Source: Haloplanus sp. HW8-1
GTDB lineage: Archaea > Halobacteriota > Halobacteria > Halobacteriales > Haloferacaceae
Assembly (NCBI RefSeq): GCF_023703795.1
Contig: NZ_CP098518.1
Span: forward strand, 2,542,001-2,606,000
Length of the DNA stretch: 64,000 nt
Reading direction: 5' to 3'
Positions 34,286 to 41,558 of the stretch are shown here, piece after piece. The translations under genes and the position numbers were made by a program. Within the stretch, counting starts at the first letter, position 1. Every line of letters begins with the position of its first letter. The notes beneath the pieces are model-generated. The model saw only the letters and a program-made list of their open reading frames with translations, had not been told where the DNA came from and did not search any database.

Positions 34286-35712
34286 ACCTCCGGGACCTGT
34301 TCAAGTCTCGCGAGGAGTTCGACCTGACCGAGGGCAACGTGGGGCGGCCCCTGTTTTATCTCTCCCTTCCGATCGTCGTCACCAACCTGCTCCAGACGGC
34401 GTACAACCTCGCCGACACCTTCTGGATCGGGCAGTACAGCACGGACGCCCTCGCCGCGATCAGTTTCGCCTTCCCGATGGTCTTTCTCATCATCTCACTG
34501 GGGATGGGGCTGGCGGTGGCGGGAAGCATCCTCGTTGCCCAGTACACCGGCGCGGACAAAAAGCGGGAAGCCGAGTACGCCGCCTCCCAGACCATCGGGT
34601 TCGCATCCGTCGTCTCGGTCGTCATCGGCGCCGTGGCCTACGTCTTCGTCGGCGACGTCCTCGCGCTTCTCGGCCCCGCCCCCGACGTGTTGCGTCTCGC
34701 GACCGGGTACATGGAGATCATCTCGCTGGGCATCTTCTTCATGTTCGGCTTTCTGGTGTTCGTCTCGCTCATGCGCGGGTACGGAGACACGATCACCCCC
34801 ATGCTCGTCATGCTCGGATCCGTCGCGCTCAACGTCGTCCTCGATCCCATCCTCATCTTCGGGTGGGGTCCCTTCCCGCAGTGGGGCATCGAGGGGGCGG
34901 CTATCGCCACGGTCTTCTCTCGGGGACTTGCCCTCGTCGTCGGCCTCTGGATCATGTTCACCGGACGACGCGGCGTCCGCATCAGGCTCCGAAGCGTCGT
35001 CCCAGACCTCTCCTACGGCCGGCGTCTGATCCGGATCGGCGTCCCTGCCTCCGTCGAGGGGACCGGGCAGGCCGTCGCGATCAACCTCCTCATGTTCATC
35101 GTCGGCACCTTCTCGACGCCGGTCGTGGCCGCGTTCGGGATCGGCGTCCGGGTCTTTTCGGTCATCTTCCTCCCCGCCATCGCCGTCTCCCGCGGCGTCG
35201 AAACCATGTCCGGCCAGAACATCGGCGCCGGCAAACCCGCCCGGGCCGCGCTGACCGCCCGCGTCGCCGCCCGCACGACGTTTGCCGTCCTCGCCGCCGC
35301 GGGCGTGGTGACGTTCCTCTTCGCCGATCCCATCGTCGCGCTCTTTACCGACGACCGGGCCGTGATCGAGGTGGGTGCCACCTTCCTCCGCTATGTCGCT
35401 CCCTCCTTCGGCTTCATCGGCATCATGCGCTCGTACAACGGGGGCTTCAGGGGTGCGGGCAAGACGCTTACCGCCGCTGCGATCGCGGTGACGATGCTCG
35501 GCGGCATCCGCCTACCCATCGCCTGGGTCGCCTCGCGGGTCATGGGCCCGCCCGGCATCTGGCTCTCCTTTCTGATCTCGAACGTCGCCGGCGCGGTCAT
35601 CGCCTACGTCTGGTTCCAGCGGGGCACGTGGCGGTCCGCCGACGGCCGTGGGCCGCCGGTCGCCGACGTCACCGACGACCCCGCGACGACCGACGCCGCC
35701 GGCAACGACTAA
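34282..35712 (+). CDS. MATE family efflux transporter
   Basis: A 476-residue multi-pass exporter of the MATE family, with two homologous bundles of six helices each, the first starting GRPLFYLSLPIVVTNLLQTA and the second near SYGRRLIRIGVPASVEGTGQ. YGDTITPMLVMLGSVALNVV and RSYNGGFRGAGKTLTAAAIA are the matching pore-helix segments. MATE proteins expel drugs or metabolites in exchange for Na+ or H+; the Na+ type is more likely in a halophile. The ATG at 34282 overlaps the TetR stop (ATGA). The long ORF from 33733 runs through tetR in another frame and its N-terminus is rejected. A 30-residue polar tail closes the protein. Confidence 0.93.
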   Translation: MNLRDLFKSREEFDLTEGNVGRPLFYLSLPIVVTNLLQTAYNLADTFWIGQYSTDALAAISFAFPMVFLIISLGMGLAVAGSILVAQYTGADKKREAEYAASQTIGFASVVSVVIGAVAYVFVGDVLALLGPAPDVLRLATGYMEIISLGIFFMFGFLVFVSLMRGYGDTITPMLVMLGSVALNVVLDPILIFGWGPFPQWGIEGAAIATVFSRGLALVVGLWIMFTGRRGVRIRLRSVVPDLSYGRRLIRIGVPASVEGTGQAVAINLLMFIVGTFSTPVVAAFGIGVRVFSVIFLPAIAVSRGVETMSGQNIGAGKPARAALTARVAARTTFAVLAAAGVVTFLFADPIVALFTDDRAVIEVGATFLRYVAPSFGFIGIMRSYNGGFRGAGKTLTAAAIAVTMLGGIRLPIAWVASRVMGPPGIWLSFLISNVAGAVIAYVWFQRGTWRSADGRGPPVADVTDDPATTDAAGND

Positions 35713-35737
35713 GTGTGACTCCGGCGTAGCTCACGAC

Positions 35738-36481
35738 ATGTCAGACGACCAATTTCGGGACCCGACCTTTCACATCTCCGACTGCACGGCACCGTCGACC
35801 ACGGTTGTCGCCGGCTTCTCGTCGTTCGGCCTCGCCGGCCTCACTGCCGCCGACTATCTCGTCGATCACCTCGGCTTGGAGGAGACCGGCCACGTCACCG
35901 CGGAGTCGCTGCCGTCGATCACTCCCTTCGAGGACGGCACCCCCCGCCACCACTCGCGGTTTTTCTCCAGCCCCGACGTCGATCTGACCGTCTTCGTCAA
36001 CGAACTCTTCTTGCCGGCCTGGGCTGCCGACCCCTTCGCCGACGCCCTGCTCGACTGGACCGACGGCCACGACGTGAGCGAGATCCTCACCCTCTCCGGA
36101 ATCCCCTACGCCCACGGCCCGGACGCTCACGACGCCTTCTACGTCGCCTCCGACGACTACCGCGAACACCTCCTCGACGGGATCGACATCCAGCCGATGG
36201 GAAAGGGATTTCTCGACGGCATCAACGGCGCGCTCATGTACCGCGGTATCGAGTCCGACCTCCGGACGGCCGTGTTCATCACGCCCGTCCACGCACAGGT
36301 GCCCGACGTCCCTGCCGCCATCCGACTCATCGAGGCCTTCGACCACGTCTATGATCTCGGCGTCGATTCCGCACCGTTGGAGGAGTTCGCCCGAAACGTC
36401 GAGCAGTACTACCAGGACCTCGCCGCCCGGCAGGCCGAGGTCGACGAGAGCCAGGTGCCCGAGGATCGGATGTACATGTGA
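35738..36481 (+). CDS. PAC2 / proteasome assembly chaperone family protein
   Basis: A 247-residue soluble protein of the PAC2 family (archaeal PbaB-type), with TTVVAGFSSFGLAGLTAADY and ETGHVTAESLPSITPFEDGT at its start, then LTVFVNELFLPAWAADPFAD and SGIPYAHGPDAHD in the centre, and FITPVHAQVPDVPAAIRLIE near the end. Eukaryotic and archaeal PAC2-fold proteins help assemble or gate the 20S proteasome; many archaeal members are uncharacterised. ATG 35738 fits the family start, MSDDQFRDPTFHISDC. It is convergent with corA and not in an operon with proteasome genes. Confidence 0.85.
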   Translation: MSDDQFRDPTFHISDCTAPSTTVVAGFSSFGLAGLTAADYLVDHLGLEETGHVTAESLPSITPFEDGTPRHHSRFFSSPDVDLTVFVNELFLPAWAADPFADALLDWTDGHDVSEILTLSGIPYAHGPDAHDAFYVASDDYREHLLDGIDIQPMGKGFLDGINGALMYRGIESDLRTAVFITPVHAQVPDVPAAIRLIEAFDHVYDLGVDSAPLEEFARNVEQYYQDLAARQAEVDESQVPEDRMYM

Positions 36482-37477
36482 TCACAGCCACCCCTCCGAG
36501 CGGAAGTATCCGAGCATGATTCCCGCGGTGAGTGCCATCCCCAACATGACCGCCGGATAGCCGAAGCGCCAGCCGAGTTCGGGCATGTTGTACGGCTCGC
36601 CGCCGAAGTTCATCCCGTAGACGCCGACCACGAACGTCAGCGGAAGGATGATCGTCGCGACGACGGTCAGGCGCTTCATCACCTCGTTCGTCGACTGCGA
36701 GAGCGTGTTGAGGTAGATGTCCCGGGCACCGCTGGCCAGATCACGGTACGTCTCGACGAGTTCGACGTGTTGGACCAGGTGGTCGTACACGTCACGGAAG
36801 TACTTCTCCGTCGACGTTCCGACGTGCTCGGCGTCGCCCCGCGAGAGCACACTCACCGCGTCGCGGGTCGGCCAGACGATCCGCCTGATCGACAGCAACT
36901 CCCGACGCAGGCTGTTGAGGATCTCCAGGGTCTCAGTGTCGGGGTCGTCGATGATGCGGTCCTCGACGGCCTCGATGTCGCGTCCGATCTCGTCGAGGAT
37001 ATTGAAGTACTCGTCGACGATGGCGTCGAGGATCCGGTAGGCGGTGAAATCCGCATCGCGGCCGAGCAGACGCGGCTCCTCGCGGCTCACGCGATCCCAG
37101 ACCGTTCCGACGGCGGCCGTCTCCTCGATAGCGACCGTGACGATCCAGTCGTGGCCGAAAAACAACCCCACGGGCTGATCGCTGATCTCCTCTTCGAACG
37201 TCGTCTCGCCGCCGCGGAGGCGCGCACTCTTCACCAAGACGAACGTGTGTTCCGGAAACACCTCGACTTTCGGTGCGGCGTTGCTCCGTACGTCGTCGAT
37301 CTCGAGGGCGTGGAGGCCGAAGACCTCGCTCACACGGGCGAGTTCCTCCTCGGTCGGGGTCGAGAGTCGAACCCACGTCGTCCCCGTCGCAACCCGGGCC
37401 TCCTGGAGCGTCGCGGCGTCCGTTTCCTCGGCACTCTCGACGGCCCCGGAGTCGTAGACGACCGTCCGGACGGTCAC
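36482..37477 (-). CDS. corA: CorA-type magnesium/cobalt transporter
   Basis: A 331-residue CorA. The large cytosolic N-terminal domain (WVRLSTPTEEELARVSEVFG onward) is followed by the long stalk helix (YDHLVQHVELVETYRDLASG) and two C-terminal membrane helices with the selectivity-loop GMN motif in GVYGMNFGGEPYNMPELGWR. The short C-terminus is YFRSEGWL. CorA is a homopentameric channel that takes up Mg2+ along the potential. Its start codon overlaps the stop of a 54-residue membrane protein (ATGA), so the two are coupled. Confidence 0.95.
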   Translation of the reverse strand: MTVRTVVYDSGAVESAEETDAATLQEARVATGTTWVRLSTPTEEELARVSEVFGLHALEIDDVRSNAAPKVEVFPEHTFVLVKSARLRGGETTFEEEISDQPVGLFFGHDWIVTVAIEETAAVGTVWDRVSREEPRLLGRDADFTAYRILDAIVDEYFNILDEIGRDIEAVEDRIIDDPDTETLEILNSLRRELLSIRRIVWPTRDAVSVLSRGDAEHVGTSTEKYFRDVYDHLVQHVELVETYRDLASGARDIYLNTLSQSTNEVMKRLTVVATIILPLTFVVGVYGMNFGGEPYNMPELGWRFGYPAVMLGMALTAGIMLGYFRSEGWL

Positions 37478-37638
37478 GTACGCTCCCTCCGGTGGTCGCC
37501 GACCGCGACGAGCGTGATACCGACCATGACCGCCGTAAGCGAGAACGCACGTCCCGGGTAGGCAACGGCCACGCCCGCCAGGTATCCGCCGATACCGGCG
37601 ACCGACAGGGCGGCGCCGGCCAGAAACGTTCGGTCCAT
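37474..37638 (-). CDS. Small two-helix membrane protein ahead of corA
   Basis: A 54-residue hydrophobic protein, MDRTFLAGAALSVAGIGGYL then AVAYPGRAFSLTAVMVGITL, forming two predicted membrane helices with a short Arg-containing loop and a basic tail (GDHRRERT). No domain is recognised. The stop overlaps the corA start by ATGA, implying cotranslation. It could be an accessory subunit or regulator of the CorA channel, but small membrane proteins of this kind are common near haloarchaeal transporters and the function is not known. ATG 37638 is preferred; codons further upstream are part of the purM promoter region. Confidence 0.75.
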   Translation of the reverse strand: MDRTFLAGAALSVAGIGGYLAGVAVAYPGRAFSLTAVMVGITLVAVGDHRRERT

Positions 37639-37720
37639 ACCACCCTTCTCACGTGGACAAGCAAATATCTCGGCCGCCGCAAACGGTGTGCTTTTGCCCT
37701 CGGCCCACGCCGTGTGGCGC

Positions 37721-38695
37721 ATGAGCGACGACGACGAGGAGGAACTCACGTACGCGGCGGCCGGCGTCGATATCGCCGAGAGCGAGGCGGCGACGGCCGC
37801 ACTCGTCGGCGCCGTCGGCGAGAGCACGGGTGACTACGCCGGACTCCTCGACATCGGCGACCGATATCTGGGGTTGGCGACCGACGGCGTGGGTACGAAG
37901 CTCCTCGTCGCCGAGGCGCTCTCCGATTACTCGACCGTCGGTATCGACTGTATCGCGATGAACGCGAACGATCTCGTCGCCGCGGGCGTCCGGCCGATCG
38001 CGTTCGTCGACTATCTGGCGGTCGACGACCCCGACGAGCGCTTCGCCGAACAGATCGGCGACGGACTCGCCGAGGGCGCCGAACGCGCCGGCATCGAACT
38101 CGTGGGCGGCGAGACGGCGGTGATGCCGGAGGTCGTCTCCGGACTCGATCTCGCGGGGACCTGTGCCGGTCTCGCGGCCAAGGACGCCATCTTTCCGGGA
38201 AGCGCCGAGGTGGGCGACGCGCTCGTCGGCGTGCCATCCTCGGGTATCCACTCGAACGGCCTCACGCTGGCTCGCGAAGCCGTCACGCGCCGGGGCGAGT
38301 ACACCGATCCCTGTCCGTTCGGCGACTACGACCGCCTCGGCGACGCCCTGCTCGAACCGACGCGGATCTACACGGATCTCCTCGATCCGATGCGGACCCA
38401 CGGGGTCCACGCCGCCGCTCACGTCACCGGCGGCGGATGGACGAACCTCCACCGCCTCGGCGACGCCCGCTACGTGATCGACGATCCGTTCGATCCCCAC
38501 CCCGTATTCGACTTCGTGCAGGAAGCCGGCAACGTCTCCGACGAGGAGATGCACCGCACGTTCAACATGGGGACGGGGTTCGTAGCCGCGCTCGATCCGG
38601 CCGACGCCGACGCCCTGGCCGCGGCGGTCGACGGGAGAGTGATCGGCCGCGTCGAGGACGGCGACGGCGTCTCGATCCGCGGCCTGACGCTGTAG
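37721..38695 (+). CDS. purM: Phosphoribosylformylglycinamidine cyclo-ligase
   Basis: A 324-residue PurM, which closes the imidazole ring to make AIR in purine synthesis. Conserved segments are TYAAAGVDIAESEAATAALV, the ATDGVGTKLLVAE nucleotide loop, ELVGGETAVMPEVV, and HVTGGGWTNLHRLGD. Length and motif order match archaeal PurM. ATG 37721 (MSDDDEEELTY) is chosen over 37688. The gene is divergent from corA, with a short shared promoter region (37639-37720), and convergent with the XRE-CBS regulator beyond a 139-nt gap. No other pur gene is near. Confidence 0.95.
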   Translation: MSDDDEEELTYAAAGVDIAESEAATAALVGAVGESTGDYAGLLDIGDRYLGLATDGVGTKLLVAEALSDYSTVGIDCIAMNANDLVAAGVRPIAFVDYLAVDDPDERFAEQIGDGLAEGAERAGIELVGGETAVMPEVVSGLDLAGTCAGLAAKDAIFPGSAEVGDALVGVPSSGIHSNGLTLAREAVTRRGEYTDPCPFGDYDRLGDALLEPTRIYTDLLDPMRTHGVHAAAHVTGGGWTNLHRLGDARYVIDDPFDPHPVFDFVQEAGNVSDEEMHRTFNMGTGFVAALDPADADALAAAVDGRVIGRVEDGDGVSIRGLTL

Positions 38696-38834
38696 GTGGC
38701 GAGCAGGTGTCGTCGGCGACGGCGCCGGAACGGGGTCGACACGCGACTGCGTACCCGTCCCGGGCGGGCGGTCAGGTCACGCCCCGCGATGGCCGCCATC
38801 CCGTCAAAAACCCTCGGACGACGCCGTCCGTGTC

Positions 38835-39374
38835 TCAGGAGAGCGCCGCTGCGATGTCCGCTTCGGTGATGATACCGACAGCCTCGCCGCTCTCGGTCAC
38901 GATGACCGCCTTGTAGTAGTCGAGCAGGTTACTGATTTTGTCGACCGAATCCTCGCGGGAGACCGTCGGGAACTGCTCGCTCATGATCTCGGCGACGGCT
39001 TTCTGCCCGACGTTCTCGCCCTCGTGGCGAATGTCGCTGAAGCTGATCGAGCCGACCGGCAGCCCGTTTTGCAACACCGGCAACTGTGAGAAGGCCGCTT
39101 CCTCCATCCGACGCTCGGCGTCGGCCACGGAGTCGTCCGGCGCGACGCTGACCAGCGTTTCGTTCATCAGATCCTCCGCCCGGACGACACTCCCCTCGGC
39201 CTCGTCGAGGGCGGCGACGATCCGGCGGAGCGTCGAGAGTCGCGGGTCGACGTCCCCGCCCTCGATTCGTGCGATCAGTGGCTGGGAGACTCCGGCCATC
39301 TCGGCGAGCGCGCTCTGTGTCAGATCCAGGGAGGTCCGGCGCTCCCGCAGGTCCTGCGGCGTCGGTAGATCCAT
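38835..39374 (-). CDS. XRE-family regulator with paired CBS domains
   Basis: A 179-residue protein. Residues about 5-60 form an XRE helix-turn-helix (LRERRTSLDLTQSALAEMAG, VSQPLIARIEGGDVDPRLST) and residues about 65-179 two CBS domains (DLMNETLVSVAPDDSVADAE and EIMSEQFPTVSREDSVDKIS). CBS pairs bind adenosyl ligands such as AMP, ATP or SAM, so this is a ligand-sensing repressor or activator. ATG 39374 is chosen: a 19-bp perfect palindrome lies at 39381-39399, 6 nt upstream, where the protein would bind its own promoter. The gene is divergent from the small zinc protein at 39464 and convergent with purM. Proteins of this form are widespread in archaea. Confidence 0.9.
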   Translation of the reverse strand: MDLPTPQDLRERRTSLDLTQSALAEMAGVSQPLIARIEGGDVDPRLSTLRRIVAALDEAEGSVVRAEDLMNETLVSVAPDDSVADAERRMEEAAFSQLPVLQNGLPVGSISFSDIRHEGENVGQKAVAEIMSEQFPTVSREDSVDKISNLLDYYKAVIVTESGEAVGIITEADIAAALS

Positions 39375-39380
39375 GGGGCC

Positions 39381-39399
39381 TAATAACCAATGGTTATTA
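39381..39399. promoter_or_regulatory. Perfect 19-bp palindromic operator
   Basis: TAATAACCAATGGTTATTA has two exactly complementary 9-nt arms around a single central A. It is by far the most AT-rich stretch in the area and lies 6 nt before the XRE-CBS start, overlapping the expected promoter. Binding by that regulator is inferred from position and symmetry. Confidence 0.75.
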
Positions 39400-39463
39400 A
39401 AATTACTTTCGACCGCCGTGGCCCCCAAGACTTATGTGAAATCTGACGAGAACTGACGTCCGT

Positions 39464-39622
39464 ATGCCCGAGTGCCAGAACTGTGGTGCGTTCGTCACGC
39501 GGGATTACGCCCGGGTGTTCACGCCGAACGGCGTCGAGGATCCGCGCGTGTGCCCCCGCTGTGAGGATATGGTCCGTGACGGCGCTGACGTTCGTAACGC
39601 TCGCTCCCCCCGCAACTCCTGA
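39464..39622 (+). CDS. Small zinc-ribbon protein (DUF7563-type)
   Basis: A 52-residue protein, MPECQNCGAFVTRDYARVFT at the start and ending in RSPRNS. CQNC and CPRC form a two-knuckle zinc ribbon; YARVFTPNGVEDPRVCPRCE is the conserved haloarchaeal core. It is too short for any known enzymatic role; nucleic-acid or protein contact is likely for zinc ribbons of this size, but unproven. It is divergent from the XRE-CBS gene, whose palindromic operator lies 65 nt away. Confidence 0.85.
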   Translation: MPECQNCGAFVTRDYARVFTPNGVEDPRVCPRCEDMVRDGADVRNARSPRNS

Positions 39623-39656
39623 CGCCGCCCCCGTCTTTCCCACCTCGTCCCGCAAG

Positions 39657-39775
39657 TGGAAGGGGCGGGAATCGAACCACGCGAAGCCATGCGCCGACCG
39701 GAGTCGGTCGACGACCCGTCGACCGCCCCACGTAGGCGGTGGACGGCGTACGCTCTACCACTGAGCCACCCTTCC
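39657..39775 (-). tRNA. tRNA-like sequence with an insert; isotype unresolved (intron-containing, atypical or pseudo-tRNA)
   Basis: The minus strand pairs an acceptor stem GGAAGGG with CCCTTCC, carries a clean D arm (GCTC AGTGGTA GAGC) and a T arm ending TTCGATTCCCGC, so a tRNA origin is clear. It is 119 nt long, implying an insert of about 45 nt around the anticodon. However, the T stem needs a bulged T (GCG-T-GG against CCCGC), the anticodon stem has at least one mismatch, and no loop with U33 and a plausible anticodon is found. It could be a tRNA with a folded intron that I cannot place, or a decayed tRNA. Discriminator base is A; CCA is not encoded. Confidence 0.5.
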
Positions 39776-39792
39776 ACCACGAGCGTACGCCG
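39744..39792. repeat. 12-bp inverted repeat at the 5' end of the tRNA-like sequence
   Basis: CGGCGTACGCTC (39744-39755) inside the tRNA-like sequence is the exact complement of GAGCGTACGCCG (39781-39792) just upstream of it in the transcript direction, with 25 nt between. In the precursor RNA this would pair the 5' leader with the D-stem/anticodon-stem region. Confidence 0.7.
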
Positions 39793-39820
39793 ACGAGTCA
39801 CTAATACGCACCGGCCACCG

Positions 39821-41509
39821 TCAGTCCCCGTTCCCAGGTTGGAGGGCGAGCGTGACGACGCTTCCGGCGGCCTCGTCCGTGAAGGAGACGTCTCCGCCGG
39901 CGGCCGTGGCGGTCCAGTGGACCAGCCAGAGGCCGAGACCACTCCCGTGTTCTAGGGGGGTTTCGAGTCCCTCGTGCAACACGTCGCGTTCGGTCTCGGG
40001 GATGCCGGGCCCGTTGTCGGCCACGTGGATTCGCGTATACTCGTCGTCGCCGCTCGCGCTCTCGACGGTCAACCGCACCCAGGGCCGGTCGGTGTCGTTG
40101 TGTTCGATCGCGTTCTCGAGGAGATTCTGGACCGCGATAGTGAGGAGTTTCGCGCTCGGGACGATCACCGCCGTCGTCGACGGGATATCGGACTCGACGA
40201 CTGCGTCGGGATGCGCCTCCCGCAACCCTTCCAGCAGCGGTTCGATGTGGGCTTTCAGGACGACGCGTTCGGCGGTGTCGCCGGTATCCTTGGCCGTCTC
40301 GACCAGTAACCGGACCTGCTCGCTCAACTCGATCAGGCACTCTGCCGTCTCCGCGATCCGTTCGGCGGCGACCGCCGCCTCCTCGTCGTCGCTCCGCCCG
40401 AGACGGTCGGCCCACCCTGTGATGAGGTTCATTCGGTTTCGGAGGTCGTGACGCAACACCCGGTTTGCGACCTTCAGACGGCGGTCGTACCGGTGACGAT
40501 CGGTCACGTTCCGGTAGCGGAGGACGTATCCCACCACCCGGCCGTGGTGATCCGACAGCGTCGACCGGGTCACGTCGTAGACGCGCCGTTGCTGATCGAC
40601 GATCGCCGTCAGGGTCGTCCCGTCGACGTTCTCCGGCGTCGAGCCATCCGCCGTCGCCGGGAGACACTCCCGAATCGGTTCCCCCTCGGTCGGATCGTCG
40701 AGGATCAGTGCCGCGGTCGGATTGAACGTGACGATCCGTTCGGACTCGTCGAGGACGACGAAGCCGTCGTCGGCGTCGGCGATGAGGCGCTTTCTCGCGA
40801 CCGGGACGCGTTCGAGGAGGTCGAACCGGAACAGCGCCAGGCCGAAACACGGGCCGGTGACGATGAACGCGAACGGCGTGAAGTCGACGGCCGGGAGTGG
40901 GGACCAGTTCAGCCCGAGCGAGAACGTCGCGTTCGCCACGAGCGGCGGGATCGCCCCGAGTACCAGTAGTCCCGCCTGCGTCCGGTACAGCGTCGACCGG
41001 ATCGTCGCCAGGACGAGGAACCCGAATCCAACCGACATCGCGATGTACGCGTACGCGATGTGGAGATAATACCCCGGACCGAAGGCGAGACCGAGGGCCT
41101 GCGTGGACCCGTACGAGACGAGCGTCGCCTCGTGCCAGACGAGTCCGTGGGACGGGTTCGTGAGCGTCAACAGGCCGAAGACGATCGGATCGAGGACTAT
41201 GATCGCCCGCACGAGACGGGTGAGCCAGTCGCAGCGGTTCGTGTACTGGACCGCAAAGAGAAACCAGAGGGTTGGTACCGGCCCCCCGATGGCGAGTGCG
41301 ACGCGTTGCCAGGCGAGTTGAGCGTCGAGTGTGGCGAACCCGAGTTGAACGCCGTAGACCAGCGCCCAGCCGGCAAGCGCCGTGATGAGTGCGAGAAACG
41401 CCTTCGCACCGGGCTCAGATCGGTGTTTCCACCCCGCGACGGCGACGAGACACAACAGGCCGGCCGCGGCGATACCGAGGAGGGTGTAGAGGGTCGGGTC
41501 CCACGCCAC
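39821..41509 (-). CDS. Membrane sensor histidine kinase, 7TM N-terminus with PAS domain
   Basis: A 562-residue kinase from the GTG at 41509. The first about 230 residues are seven hydrophobic segments of the histidine-kinase N-terminal 7TM type (LLGIAAAGLLCLVAVAGW to FAFIVTGPCFGLALFRF). A PAS domain follows (IADADDGFVVLDESERIVTF), then the H-box VLRHDLRNRMNLITGWADRL, and an ATPase with NLLENAIEHND, DNGPGIPETE and GSGLGLWLVHW. The signal and partner are unknown. The frame is open to an ATG at 41617, but this overlaps the end of cdc48 by 59 nt; the GTG just before the first membrane segment is more likely. The ORF runs in the same direction as cdc48. Confidence 0.88.
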   Translation of the reverse strand: MAWDPTLYTLLGIAAAGLLCLVAVAGWKHRSEPGAKAFLALITALAGWALVYGVQLGFATLDAQLAWQRVALAIGGPVPTLWFLFAVQYTNRCDWLTRLVRAIIVLDPIVFGLLTLTNPSHGLVWHEATLVSYGSTQALGLAFGPGYYLHIAYAYIAMSVGFGFLVLATIRSTLYRTQAGLLVLGAIPPLVANATFSLGLNWSPLPAVDFTPFAFIVTGPCFGLALFRFDLLERVPVARKRLIADADDGFVVLDESERIVTFNPTAALILDDPTEGEPIRECLPATADGSTPENVDGTTLTAIVDQQRRVYDVTRSTLSDHHGRVVGYVLRYRNVTDRHRYDRRLKVANRVLRHDLRNRMNLITGWADRLGRSDDEEAAVAAERIAETAECLIELSEQVRLLVETAKDTGDTAERVVLKAHIEPLLEGLREAHPDAVVESDIPSTTAVIVPSAKLLTIAVQNLLENAIEHNDTDRPWVRLTVESASGDDEYTRIHVADNGPGIPETERDVLHEGLETPLEHGSGLGLWLVHWTATAAGGDVSFTDEAAGSVVTLALQPGNGD

Positions 41510-41558
41510 TCCCGGAGGTGAGACGAGCGGATACAAAAACGCTCCGCCGGTACACCCG

